Source: Plantago major
Lineage: Eukaryota; Streptophyta; Magnoliopsida; Lamiales; Plantaginaceae
Direction: 5' to 3'
DNA: 64,000 bases
NCBI GenBank assembly: GCA_026545765.1
Contig: CM048840.1
Coordinates: 15,628,765 to 15,692,764, forward strand
A program made the translations under genes and the position numbers. Below the pieces are notes generated by a model. The model saw nothing but the letters and a program-made list of their open reading frames with translations, was not told the DNA's origin and ran no database searches. This document shows, piece by piece, positions 1 to 10,784 of this stretch (positions are counted from its first letter, which is position 1; the number at the start of each line of letters is the position of its first letter).

Positions 1-19
1 AGGATACAACCAGATACTG

Positions 20-1507
20 ATGCACCCTGAAGATCAAGAGAAGACAGCCTTCGTCACAGAGAGAGGAACCTTCTGTTATAAGGTCATTCCATTCGGACTC
101 AAGAATGCAGGAGTCACTTACCAGCGACTGGTCAACCGTATGTTCGCTAGCATGTTGGGGGACACCATGGAGGTGTACATCGACGACATGTTGGTCAAGT
201 CCTTGGTTGCTGATCAGCACCTCGACCACCTCCGCCAAGCCTTCTCAGTCCTCCGCAGGTATAATATGAAGTTGAACCCAGCCAAATGCTCGTTTGGAGT
301 CTCCTCTGGGAAATTCCTTGGGTATTTGGTCACGCGAAGAGGTATTGAGGCTAACCCTGATCAAATTCGTTCAATTTATAACATTCCCTCCCCCAAGTGC
401 GTTAAAGATGTGCAGAAATTGACTGGGAGGCTAGCAGCCCTCAGCAGGTTCATACCCAAGTCTTCCGAGAGGTGTCGACCATTTTTTGACACCCTACGGA
501 AGGCCAAAGACTTCCAGTGGACAGACGAGTGTGAGGACGCCCTACAACAAATCAAGCGTTACCTTACCACACCTCCAGTGCTATCAAAGCCCAAGGCCGG
601 AGAGACTCTGTTTGTTTACCTCGCAGTCTCCGACTCAGCACTAAGCGGCGTCCTAGTCAGGGAAGAGGATGGAAACCAACTCCCAGTCTACTACGTGAGC
701 AAGTCCTTACTAGATGCAGAAACTCGGTACAGCCAGCTGGAGAAGCTAGCCCTTGCACTAGTCACCTCAGCAAGGAAGCTACGCCCTTACTTCCAATGTC
801 ATCCAATCGTAGTCCTCACCAGCTTTCCACTACGCAACATCTTGCACAAGCCCGAAGTCTCTGGTACGCTCTCCAAATGGGCGGTCGAGCTTAGCGAGTA
901 CGACGTCTCCTTCCAACCCCGCACAGCCATCAAATCTCAAGCACTTGCAGACTTCATAGCAGACTTCACCAAAACTGAATTAGGTCAAGCAGAAAAGGAG
1001 TTATTTTGTTTACATAAGAAGGACAACTTGCAGTGGAAGCTCTCAGTTGATGGCTCCAGCAATACCAAAGGAAGTGGGCTCGGCATAGTCCTTACCTCGC
1101 CAGACGGTGACACAATCCAAAGAGCCATTCGATGTGGATTCAAAGCAACCAACAACGAGTCCGAGTATGAGGCACTTATAGCTGGCCTCAACTTAGCTCG
1201 GGACATGGGCATAAAAATCATTCAGATACAATCGGACTCACAGTTAGTAGTTAACCAATTGCAGGGCTCTTACCAAACCAGAGACACCAAGATGGCTGCC
1301 TATCTCCAGCTAGTCAAGGAGTTGCAGTCCTTCTTCGAGGAGTTCTCTATTTCGCAGGTACCAAGGACGGACAACAACCACGCAGACGCCCTTGCCAACT
1401 TGGGAGCGGCCATCCAAACCACAACACCAATGACTATTCCTGTAGTGTATGTACAATGGCCTGCAACATGGAAGGTGAGCCCGCCAACTAGACAGTGGCT
1501 GATATAA
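20..1507 (+). mobile_element. Tat-like pol: reverse transcriptase and RNase H region
   Basis: Part of the Ty3/gypsy fossil. The region begins inside the reverse transcriptase; the catalytic YIDDM signature of the RT palm lies near 170-190. A connection domain follows, with an RT-adjacent RNase H (around residues 195-300) and then a second RNase H-like domain (around residues 340-465, containing VDGSSN and SDSQLVVNQ). Two RNase H domains in tandem are a known trait of the Tat lineage. The open frame is long and codon-like, so this part decayed little. Confidence 0.85.
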
Positions 1508-2750
1508 CAACTGAGTCAAATTGGATGACTCCATTAATATTGTACTTGTCCAACGGAGAACTTCCAGAAGTCAAAAGCGAGGCAAGGAGGGTAAAGGCAA
1601 AGGCAACCCGCTTCACGCTCCTCGACGGACAACTCTATAGGAGATCCTATTCAGGACCCCTACTCAGGTGCGTAACTAATAATGAAGCCAGACATGTTCT
1701 GACTGAATTGCATGCAGGAGAATGCGGCAACCATTCCGGAGCCAGAAGTCTTGCCCACCGAGCACTAACAACCGGGTACTATTGGCCAACCATGAGGGCT
1801 GATGCTCTAGACTTTGTGAGAAGATGTGACTCATGCCAAAGACACTCACACATCAGCCACCTCCCACCAGAGAGGCTACACCCATCCTTCGCTCCATGGC
1901 CTTTTATGAAATGGGGGATGGACATAGTAGGGAAACTACCCTATCGCACCGAGCCAAGTGTACATGCTCGCGATGACGATTACTTCACCAAGTGGGTGGA
2001 AGCGAAGCCTTCAAGCAAGTCCGTGACACGTAGGTAAAAATTTCATTTGGAAACATGTAATCTGCAGGTACGGAGTCCCCTACGAAATCGTGATAGACAA
2101 TGGCTCCCAGTTCATAAGCTATGAGTTTCAAGACTTCTGCAAAGAATGGGGAATCAAGCTTACATTTTCCACTCCATGCTATCCCCAAGCGAATGGACAA
2201 GCGGAGTCGACCAACAAGACTATCATGAATAGTCTCAAAAAACGGCTGAAACAAGCAAAAGGAGCATGGGCGGATGAACTCCCAAGCGTCCTATGGTCGT
2301 ACCGAACCACACCAAGGACTCCAACTGGAGAAACAACATTCAGCATGACATATGGAATCAAGCAACATACCCATAGAAGTGGGATTACCCACAGCAAGAT
2401 ACAAAATGGCTAGCAAGCAGACCAACGACGCAGAATTGGCACACGAGCTCAACTTGGTCGATGAGCTCAGAGAAAGAGCCATGATCCGGAGCGCCGCCTA
2501 CCAACAGAAAGCTGCACAACACTTCAACAAGAACATTCGCGTACGAACTTTCAAGCAAGACGATTGTGTTTTACGCAGGGTATTCCAGAACACAAAGGAG
2601 ACAGGAGCTGGAAAGCTTGGACCAAATTGGGAAGGTCCTTACAAAATCACAAAGGTAGTAGGCAACGGAACCTACAAGTTCGAAACCAAGGAAGGACGAC
2701 AGATAGCCAACAGCTGGAACACCATCCACCTAAAGAGGTATTTTTTTTTA
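1500..2750 (+). mobile_element. Tat-like pol: integrase region
   Basis: Part of the same fossil. The N-terminal HHCC zinc-binding region (H..H..C..C, about 1690-1845), the catalytic core (GMDIVGK near 1918, VIDNGSQF near 2090, then PQANGQAE) and the C-terminal domain (GPNWEGPYKI near 2620) can be recognised in order. The region is broken by about two or three disruptions and is not a working gene. It runs straight on from the RNase H region. Confidence 0.8.
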
Positions 2751-2809
2751 TACACTTGTTCTTTCGAGGTTGATCTTTTGTTGAAAACACCCCGAACTGA
2801 CTAGGGGCA

Positions 2810-4215
2810 AGTCGGTTATCTAACCCGACTGGCAGTTCGGGTAAACGCCCCACACCACCCCCCACCCCCCATAAACGTCTTGCAGGAGCATGAGAGACAC
2901 CCAACTAGTCTCCACTCCTTGATGGTCACCAGTCACATAGCAGCATGGGCATACACATCCTCGGTGAAGGTACAACTACATATATCCATGAGATTGATTT
3001 CTCACTACAATCCGACCGACAAGGGCTAGCGGTCACCTAACCCAACTATGCGGTCAACCGCCCACCCCCCTAACCTTTCCAACAGGATCGATTCCACTCA
3101 TGCTGCAGAACGGCGTATCATGGTTACAACTAAAGAAACGCCACGTGACGTATCTTACTTCCAAGTGATCATCCAAAAACATACTGCTCAACAAAGCCAA
3201 CCATCCATAAGGCTGAGCAACAAAACACGTGGGTTCACATCTACTTTGATTGGCTTGCATTTGCTTAATCCGTGAAATGCGCCAAAAACAGCTCCATGGT
3301 TTAGACAAGTGCAAGCCTTTCAAAATTGATGATCACTACCATACAAAGAATGTCAGCTCCATCCACTTATTAACAAGCAGACAAGAGCTCTCCAAGAGGG
3401 TCCATCACTGAATTCTACCGTTAGGACACAGGGTGAACTCCACAAAGCCAACCGTCTGACAGACAGGCATGGCGCCCAATTGCAAGTCGACCGACATACC
3501 ATCCGATGGCGTTGCGAGGAGCCCAGCTTGTAGCCGATCGACCACCATCCGACTGGCGTAGCATGGCACACAACAACAAGCTGACATACATAGATCTCCG
3601 ACCGACCCGGCATGGCACTAATTCGACGAAGTAGGCGGACGAACACGATAATAGTTCAAGCACTACCCCTCTGGACTAGCGCTTAAATTGGGGGACAAAC
3701 CTAGTAGACAGAGTCCAGCAGTGCCAAGCACGTCGTTTAGAGGTTAGCTTGCTATGTTTCACTCAAATTAGACTTCTAAGATGTGCATGATGCATGATTT
3801 ATGAATATGTCTGATTCTCCATCATGAATTACGTTTTAGTATAAAATCTAAGAACAATGCATTTTTAACTTCATGTGTTACTCACTACTCTGAGATGCCT
3901 CGCTCACGTATGTTAATTTTAGTCGAATGCTTATGTATTTGAGAGTATATTTGTTGCAACTATCATGCAAGTCCAAATACGAGACATAAACATCCCACAG
4001 CCTACGCGGCTCGAGACATCCCAGGAACAACCCAAAATAAAATCCAAAGGCACAATAAACATACATAATCTATCCAACCCTACGAGGGTAATGTGAACAA
4101 CAAAGTTCAAATACGAATGACTGAAAGTATTAGGAAGTCGAATCCAGCACAGAGAGCGACATACAACATAAATGACAAAAGAAACAACTCATAAGACAAC
4201 ATTTCCAGAGTTTCA
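2810..4215 (+). other. Tat element 3' non-pol region with an internal polypurine tract
   Basis: No coding sequence can be supported here. The stretch follows the integrase region. It carries a purine tract with TTGGGGGACAAAC near 3688-3700 that closely matches the tract just before the LTR (GAGTGGGGGACAAAC, 8601-8615). Short C-rich stretches occur near 2850 and 3060. It is most likely untranslated 3' sequence of the Tat element. Confidence 0.5.
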
Positions 4216-4219
4216 CCAC

Positions 4220-6240
4220 CCAACATGAAACTACTAAATGGTACCAGCTCCATCAACATACTCCTCCGAGCAACCATCAGACTGACCCGAGAATTTCACC
4301 CCATGCTCAGTCAGATACATTTCACACATCGTGACCCTCTCTTGATAGTAACTTCCGAGCTCCCCTACTACGGCCTTCAAACAGAATGCCCGCTCATTCA
4401 AAATCAATTGATGATCTTCATTCTGCTTGACCGCATGAAGTTCTGCCTTCAGCTTTTCGTTCTCCTTAATAGCGGAAGCCAGTTCCATCTCGATCTTAGC
4501 GGCTTTATCCGCCTCAATCTCAGCCAAAGCCAGCACCCCCTTGACCTTAGCTAACTCTTCAAGTGCTTCATTCTTTCCTTGGCAATAGCGTAACGCTTCG
4601 CCCTCAAGTCGAACCTTCTCCCTCCTAAGTACCATGACAGTGCTCACGATCCGATGCTTCCTCGTAATAGAAGCTAACTCGCCTCCAAGAAATGCGGCCT
4701 TGCATGTACCCTATAGTGCTCAAGGCCTACAAGGCGACATCAATAATTCATACTTTGATCTAAGCACATAAACGATAAGAGAAACGCTAGAGGTGGCGGA
4801 GACTACCTCGACAATTTGGTCGAGAGCATAATCCGTCAAGGAGTCACTCGTCTCACCAATGATCAAGGTTGCCCATCGTTAACACCTCCGTAACTCAAAG
4901 TTATTGCGCCAAATTCACAAGAGAGAGTAGCTCCATCAACCTCAAAGTGACGATCGATGAAGGATCACCCACTTCTCCACGCTACCATAGATGGTGAGCT
5001 CACACCTGCCCGGAGGAGGAGCAGTAGTCTGGCAAGACTATGAAGCTCCAACCGGTACTGGCGTAACACCGGCGTGTCGGTACGAGTACTTGGAAGGCAT
5101 CCTCCACAAAGATTCGATGAGTTATTAGGTGGGTCATTAGGAAGATCGCCTCGACTCCAAGAGTTCAAACCTCGGCTTCTTTGCATACCGCCCAACAAGT
5201 CGCCCACTTTCTCAAGCTGAGTCCGACTTCGTCATTTTCATCGCCCTTGCTATTCTGACAGCATACTCATCTCCATTTCCTGTCCGTACACGAAATGAAA
5301 GAAAAGCATCGTCAAAACTAGTTATCTCAAAACGCATCCTATCGACATGACTAATCTAGGGATGTCATTACCTCCAAATGATTGGATAACGGCACGCCAC
5401 ATGCTACATGCCTTCAACGTAGTCGGGCTCAAGAGGTGGTCGATCGATCTGGTCATACTAGAAGCATTTCTTATTGCTTGAACCACCACGTCCCCGTCAT
5501 CTAGCATATCCTTCCTTACATGGCTGCCTGTAATAAAGAGTGTTCAGAGTTCAATCCAATATAAAAAGTGCAAAGAAGAGATAAAACAATCACACTAAAT
5601 AGCAAAGGGTTGAACTTACCAAAAGGCTTCCACGATATCGGAACCCTTGCCAAGTCTGCCGGCTCAAACACGTGCTCACTGCTCACCAAGAAATACCTTT
5701 CCTTCCAAGTTGACTTATCGGACGCGTTGCCAATACACTGAAATGCCGACACCTGGCCTCGAGTTGGTCTGAACCCGACCTTTATCCGATGAGACTTCCT
5801 TCACTGTGTAAAAGTGGCAAAAGGTGTCGACAGACATCTGAACATTCATGACCTCGCTCAGCACTTGCATTCCAAGAATAACCCGCCAAGCATTGGGCAT
5901 CAGCTGACCAGGTGCAACCTGGAGATAGCTAAGTACGTCAGCCACAAACTTGGGGAGTGGGAGTCTGAGCCCTATCTTGAAGGCAACTTCATACAAGCAG
6001 ACCATCCCCGGGATGTCCCAGTCTGCCCGCTGGCACGCCGAGGGGAGTCGAGACCCAGGACTCTCTAGGATCCCGCATGTGTGACAAGTTCGCCTCACTA
6101 AGAACTGAGGCCACGTCGCCGGATAGGATGCCAGTAGGCTGACCCATGCCGGACAAAGACCCGCCGTGTAAGTCCTGACCGTCAACCCCAGTCGACCGAG
6201 AATACACAATCAACTTGCTCGGGTGCCCTTCCATGATCCA
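4220..6240 (-). mobile_element. Antisense gene region of the Tat element (PF04195-like)
   Basis: Minus-strand coding remains inside the element, antisense to pol. The part at about 6210-5715 contains YEVAFKIGLRLPLPKFV followed by PNAWRVILGMQVL, which resembles the plant 'putative gypsy type transposon' domain (PF04195, Transposase_28). The part at about 4650-4234 is rich in Glu, Lys, Ala and Leu and looks like a coiled coil. Antisense ORFs of this kind are known in the 3' region of Grande/Retand-type Tat elements. The region is broken or intron-bearing; I cannot tell which. The function of the product is unknown. Confidence 0.65.
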
Positions 6241-7640
6241 CCTGTGTCAAGTTCAAACAAGAAAGCCTCACCCAAAAATCCATGAAAAGCATCAACTCAG
6301 TGTAACATAAAAAATACAAAGACGCCACGCGGACCTCAATCGAGACACTCAATTAGAATTGATTCCTAGCATGTAAAACACATTATCCATCAACTAAATC
6401 CAGTCCAACGTCATCAATATACATGCCAAGCAAGCTATCAACCTAGCTAGTTCTACAACAATCTATCAATATATCCATTTGCGAACAAAGCATTACAACA
6501 TGAATATCTCCAAAAAGCAAGACTAAAATATCCATAAACATATTCATTCACAAAAATGGTGCGATGTCGCAAAATTTAGTATCCAATCGATCTCACCGGA
6601 TACCGGTTGATACAAAAGGCATCATACATATGTCTACTCTACGACATCACTTCAAAGCAAAAAGGTCCATCCACTCTTAAAAAAGAGGAAACAACTTACA
6701 ATCTACCGGGTCTACAATGTCCTATCTAAGATCCAAGAAAACCGATAGCACCAACAGTCAACAGAGCAAACACAAGTCCAACTCCCACCCAGTGCTCCCC
6801 TGCACATGCAAGATCAACTCATTCAAGATGAATTCAAGGTGCAATGAAATACTACGCTCGTAAGAAATTATGCTTGAAAATCATAAAGCTTTCCATCACA
6901 GTGACATTTTTAGGCTTCCTAAAGCTTAAACTCCATGGGAGAATCCCAATACAAGAAAACGGTATATAAGTTCGGCTACAATAACTCTCTATCAATCGCG
7001 GAATTTGCCCAGTTCTAGGCCAAAAATCAGCACAAATGTTGCAACAACCAAGAGACAGCAGAAAAATCACCAAACACATGAAACAAATTGCAAGCCGGCG
7101 CAGGTGTAAAATCACCAGAAGGATCGATGAAGTTCATATTCAAAAAAATAAATAAATAAAAAATAAAATAAAAAATAAAATCGAGGTTGAACAGTGAAAC
7201 GGGGAAGAAATCAGTACCGGAGACTGCAAGTTCCGGTCGAACACACAACACGGCTCACCGGAATCCTCCACACTCTCTCACCTCCACACTCACGCCCACC
7301 GGAAAAGCCTGAAACTCCTCCAATCTCACCGAAAAAATCTAATACGCCAATCACTAGAATAGCACCGTCGTACACCGCCCCTCTACTTCCTCTCTCCGCT
7401 CAGGTCCTTCACTGTTTCCGTTCAACCACCTCCATCCTTCTACCACGTGAGATTGTGTTGATCTGAACGATGTGCTGGAGAAGAAGATCTCATTTTTGTC
7501 GAATTTGGGCGCAGAGGCGCACTGAAGAAGAAGCGTTGTGAGTGAGTGTGTATTGTATGGTTTTAGTGAGACACAATTTCAAAATTTAGGGCTTTGTTTT
7601 GACCCAAATTCAATATTGGGTAAATAGTCAAAATCTTGCT
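6241..7640. other. Tat element 3' region upstream of the antisense gene
   Basis: No supported gene. Near 7145-7183 there is an A-rich stretch of AAATAAAATA type. Position suggests promoter and leader of the antisense gene (reading leftward) or untranslated sequence of the sense transcript. This is inference from position only. Confidence 0.35.
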
Positions 7641-7649
7641 AGTGCTTCT

Positions 7650-7795
7650 TTTCGGGCAAGTTGAACTCCATTTCGGGCAAGGCAAGCACCCATTCGGGCA
7701 AGGTAGACATTAATTCGGACAAGGCATACACCATCCCAATTCGGGCAAGTCATACTCCAATTCGGGCAAGCCATACTTCATTTCGGGCAAGTCGT
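7650..7795 (+). repeat. Short repeats with core TTCGGGCAAG
   Basis: About seven copies of TTCGGGCAAG (one reads TTCGGACAAG) spaced roughly 20-26 bp apart, each followed by a variable CATACTCCA-like tail. The block sits directly before the longer ~57 bp tandem array inside the Tat element. Confidence 0.8.
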
Positions 7796-8305
7796 CTATT
7801 TTCTGTCAGCAAGTTTCCATCTTGCTAGATAGACTAAGTTGCCCACATTGAAATTTTCTGTCAGCAAGTTTCCATCTTGCTAGATGGATTAAATTGCCCA
7901 CTTCAAAATTTTCTGTCAGCAAGTTTCCATCTTGCTAGATGGACTAAGTTGCCCACCTTGAAATTTTCTGTCAGCAAGTTTCCATCTTGCTAGATGGATT
8001 AAGTTACCCACTTTAAAATTTTCTGTCAGCAAGTTTCCTTCTTACTAGATGGACTAAATTGCCCACCTTGAAATTTTCTGTCAGCAAGTTTCCATCTTGC
8101 TAGATGGATTAAGTTGCCCACTTCAAAATTCTCTGTCAGCAAATTTCCATTTTGCTAGATGGACTAAGTTGCTCACCTTGAAATTTTCTGTCAGCAAATT
8201 TCCATCTTGCTAGATGGACTAAGTTGCTCACCTTGAAATTTTCTGTCAGCAAATTTCCATCTTGCTAGATAGACTAAACTGCCCATCTCGAAAATTTCAA
8301 TCCAT
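7796..8305 (+). repeat. Tandem array of ~57 bp units with internal hairpin
   Basis: About nine copies of a unit around CTGTCAGCAAGTTTCCATCT followed by TGCTAGATGGACTAAGTTGCCCAC. Each unit holds an inverted repeat, AGCAAG..CTTGCT, around a 7-base loop. Copies differ by a few bases; the rightmost is diverged. The array lies between the antisense gene and the polypurine tract of the Tat element. Tandem repeats in the 3' region are common in Tat-lineage elements. Confidence 0.85.
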
Positions 8306-8615
8306 AAACGCCCATCATGCTAGGTTGGATTTTTACAACCGAGAACACCTGTCAGTAAGCTTCTGCATTGCAAGTTTGATGACTTGCTCTGCCAAGCTAA
8401 CCACTAGATCACTACGAGTGACATCCACACCTCTATCCAATCGCTCTCCCTATCAATGAGTTCATCATTTGTTATCCCGATATACTTACGGGGAAAGTGA
8501 TACCTTTGATGGAGCAAAATATCATTGGCCTACGATCTGGCGCGCATCACTCTTTTAGGCATAATATTTCTACTCTCCGACTCGAAACATTCGACTCGAA
8601 GAGTGGGGGACAAAC

Positions 8616-9686
8616 TGTATTGGCCAAAATTCGCTCTTGTCAACTAGACTAGCGGATCGATCCATCAGGGCTACGGCCCAACCCACAATCCATTAATGAG
8701 TCCGCCTTGACTTCATACGTGAGTTGGACTCCAAAGGCTTAGCAAGCCCACTGTCGAGTCATCCATGCGACCAATCACCAGCATGCCACCTGACTAGCTC
8801 ACACCTTGCCAACCCTCCAGCTGGTTGACAAGCTAGCTAGCTCGCGAAGTTCGCCCAACCTTGCATGACTAACTCATACCGACTAATGTACTAACTAACT
8901 CCGAGTGGCTTGACTTAGTCGTCGATGGCAACCGACTTACGTCCACTCTCCTGACTACTTGAGACACGGTCTCATCCGTTCTAACGACCTCCCCGAGATT
9001 CACGGGCTGACTCCAACGATGGGTGGGTTATATAGAGAAGGCTGAGGAGATATAGAGGGATGGCATTCTAACGGCGAAAAACCCTAGCAATCAGTCTCTC
9101 ACGCCTCCATCTCTCTCGAGCTCTCTGATCAACATCAGCCGTCACCTACCATCATCCACCATCGCTCATCACCATCCATCATCAACCTTCAACCATCCGC
9201 CATCATCCATCTCTGTCAGACAACTGCCAGCTAGCTCCTTCCCGTAAGGTCAGCTAGTCCACTGCCGGTGTTTGTCCACCACGTAGCCGAACCGACTCAA
9301 CCAACAGGATAAGTCGACACTTGCCACCATCTCTCCCTCTCTATCTCTTTCATTTGATTACTCCTTCTATCAGTCATCTAACTTGAGCTCGGAGTCCCTT
9401 CGGTCGGCACCACACCGGTGTCACCTCGGAATCTCACGTCTCTGTTTGCTATTGTTGCCTTGCAGGTTGTCGGTGCCCCCAATCTCTAACCCTAATTTCG
9501 ATTGTAGATTTCTGAGCGTCTACACGGCCCGGTCAATCCATCAAACTAATTACTGGGACCGTACAATTTTGTCACTGCTCGTTGACCAAACACGAACAAA
9601 AGTTATCCTTAGTCGGTCCGTGAGGCCTCTACCGTATACCACGGGCATGACCTCTGTCCTAAAATATAACAAGTAACCAAAATACA
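8616..9686 (+). mobile_element. 3' LTR of the Tat-like element
   Basis: Starts with TGTATTGG right after the polypurine tract GAGTGGGGGACAAAC. A TATA-like box (TTATATAGAG, about 9028-9037) lies about 410 bp in, as expected for an LTR promoter. The right end is uncertain: AATACA at 9681-9686 mirrors the first six bases, giving about 1.07 kb; another possible end is CACGAACA near 9598. No second LTR is in the window to settle this. Confidence 0.55.
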
Positions 9687-9689
9687 AAT

Positions 9690-10207
9690 TCACCGATTAA
9701 AATTCATGCAAAAAGTATTCGCAAGGTTACAGTGACTAATTAACCCATACACGGTTATAATTATCCCAATGATTAAATATATTATATCACGAAAATTCAA
9801 AGAAACCGTATAATCAAATAAGGAACATGAAATCGTCACCTTGGCACGGTCGGGGATGCCGTGGGATACGTTTCCTATTTCTTTCGGACAATATTGTTCA
9901 TGTTTTGGTACACTGGTCGGGTTTGTTGTCTAAGAATATGTGTGGTGTGTGTGATATGTGATGAATGAATTTTGTGTGTAAATGGTGTGTAGAGATATGT
10001 GGTCTCTGAAAAGTGTGCGCAGCGTGATCAATGAAGAAATGATCTTAGTAGGCAACATTAAAGATAAGAGTGAATGAAAGATAGGAGTCAAATATAATAC
10101 GGTGAGGGAATAGTCATAAATTGACGTGTCACATGTATGTATGCTTATTAGTTTAGTAATTTAATTACTTGCACCAACTTACTTATTACGGTTTTTCTAA
10201 GTATGTA
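9690..10207. other. Intergenic, no recognised feature
   Basis: AT-rich sequence between the Tat LTR and a Stowaway MITE. I see no exon, RNA gene or clear repeat. A GT-rich stretch with TGTGTG motifs lies at about 9940-9990. Confidence 0.4.
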
Positions 10208-10440
10208 CTCCCTCCATTTCGGAGAAAGTGTTACAATTTGGATTTGCACCAATTTTAAGAAAAAGTAGAAAGTACAAGTGGGCCCCATGATTATTAGAGA
10301 TTAAATGAGTGGCATATTGTAATAAAAGTGAAAGGTAGGGAGTTTTATTATTTAATTAGTTTCCATAAATGGAAATTGTAACACTTTTAGTGAAACACCG
10401 GAAACGGAAAGTTGTAACACTTTTTCTGAAATAGAGGGAG
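10208..10440. mobile_element. Stowaway-type MITE
   Basis: Terminal inverted repeats CTCCCTCCATTTCGGAGAAA and its mirror (ending TTTCTGAAATAGAGGGAG) bound 233 bp. TA flanks both ends (10206-10207 and 10441-10442), the usual Tc1/mariner target duplication. No coding capacity. Confidence 0.9.
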
Positions 10441-10784
10441 TAATATTTATCAAACTGGTCCACTAAATAAGTACTATAAATTCATGCGGTTCATATTACG
10501 GTGTTCGTTCTTTCATAGGCCCTTATTTGAATATAAAACGGTTCAAATCAAAACTATTAACAAGCCGGGCCTAAAATCATATAAAACAACGATAACAATT
10601 AATGTTAAAAAAACTAAGTACGCCCAATAAAAACTAAGAGTGTTACAAAATAAGAGTATATTCCAAATGGGGAGACTATAATAGTGTCGCTGTAAAACTT
10701 AAATGAGGTGGTATATTATTATGACCGATAAATGTGTAATATATATACAACTATCTGGCCGGCAGAAAAGATGAGGGTAATGGA

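Larger units (their letters stand above)
1..9686 (+). mobile_element. Ty3/gypsy LTR retrotransposon, Tat lineage, 3' part
   Basis: Fossil of a large Tat/Retand/Grande-like Ty3/gypsy element; its 5' part lies outside the window. Parts in order: reverse transcriptase and RNase H (20-1507), integrase region (about 1500-2750), a long non-pol 3' region with an antisense gene (about 4220-6240), tandem repeats (about 7640-8300), a polypurine tract (8600-8614) and one LTR (from 8616). The order pol, long 3' region with antisense ORF, LTR is known for Tat-lineage elements. The element is broken: the integrase part has about two or three breaks. Age cannot be estimated because only one LTR is visible. 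Confidence 0.85.

Noticed and set aside
5814-6068. Plus-strand 84-codon frame in the Tat 3' region
   Set aside because: Shadow of the minus-strand PF04195-like region, which has clear family similarity.
7796-8305. Regular repeats that might be a CRISPR array
   Set aside because: Units are contiguous without unique spacers and lie in a eukaryotic retrotransposon.
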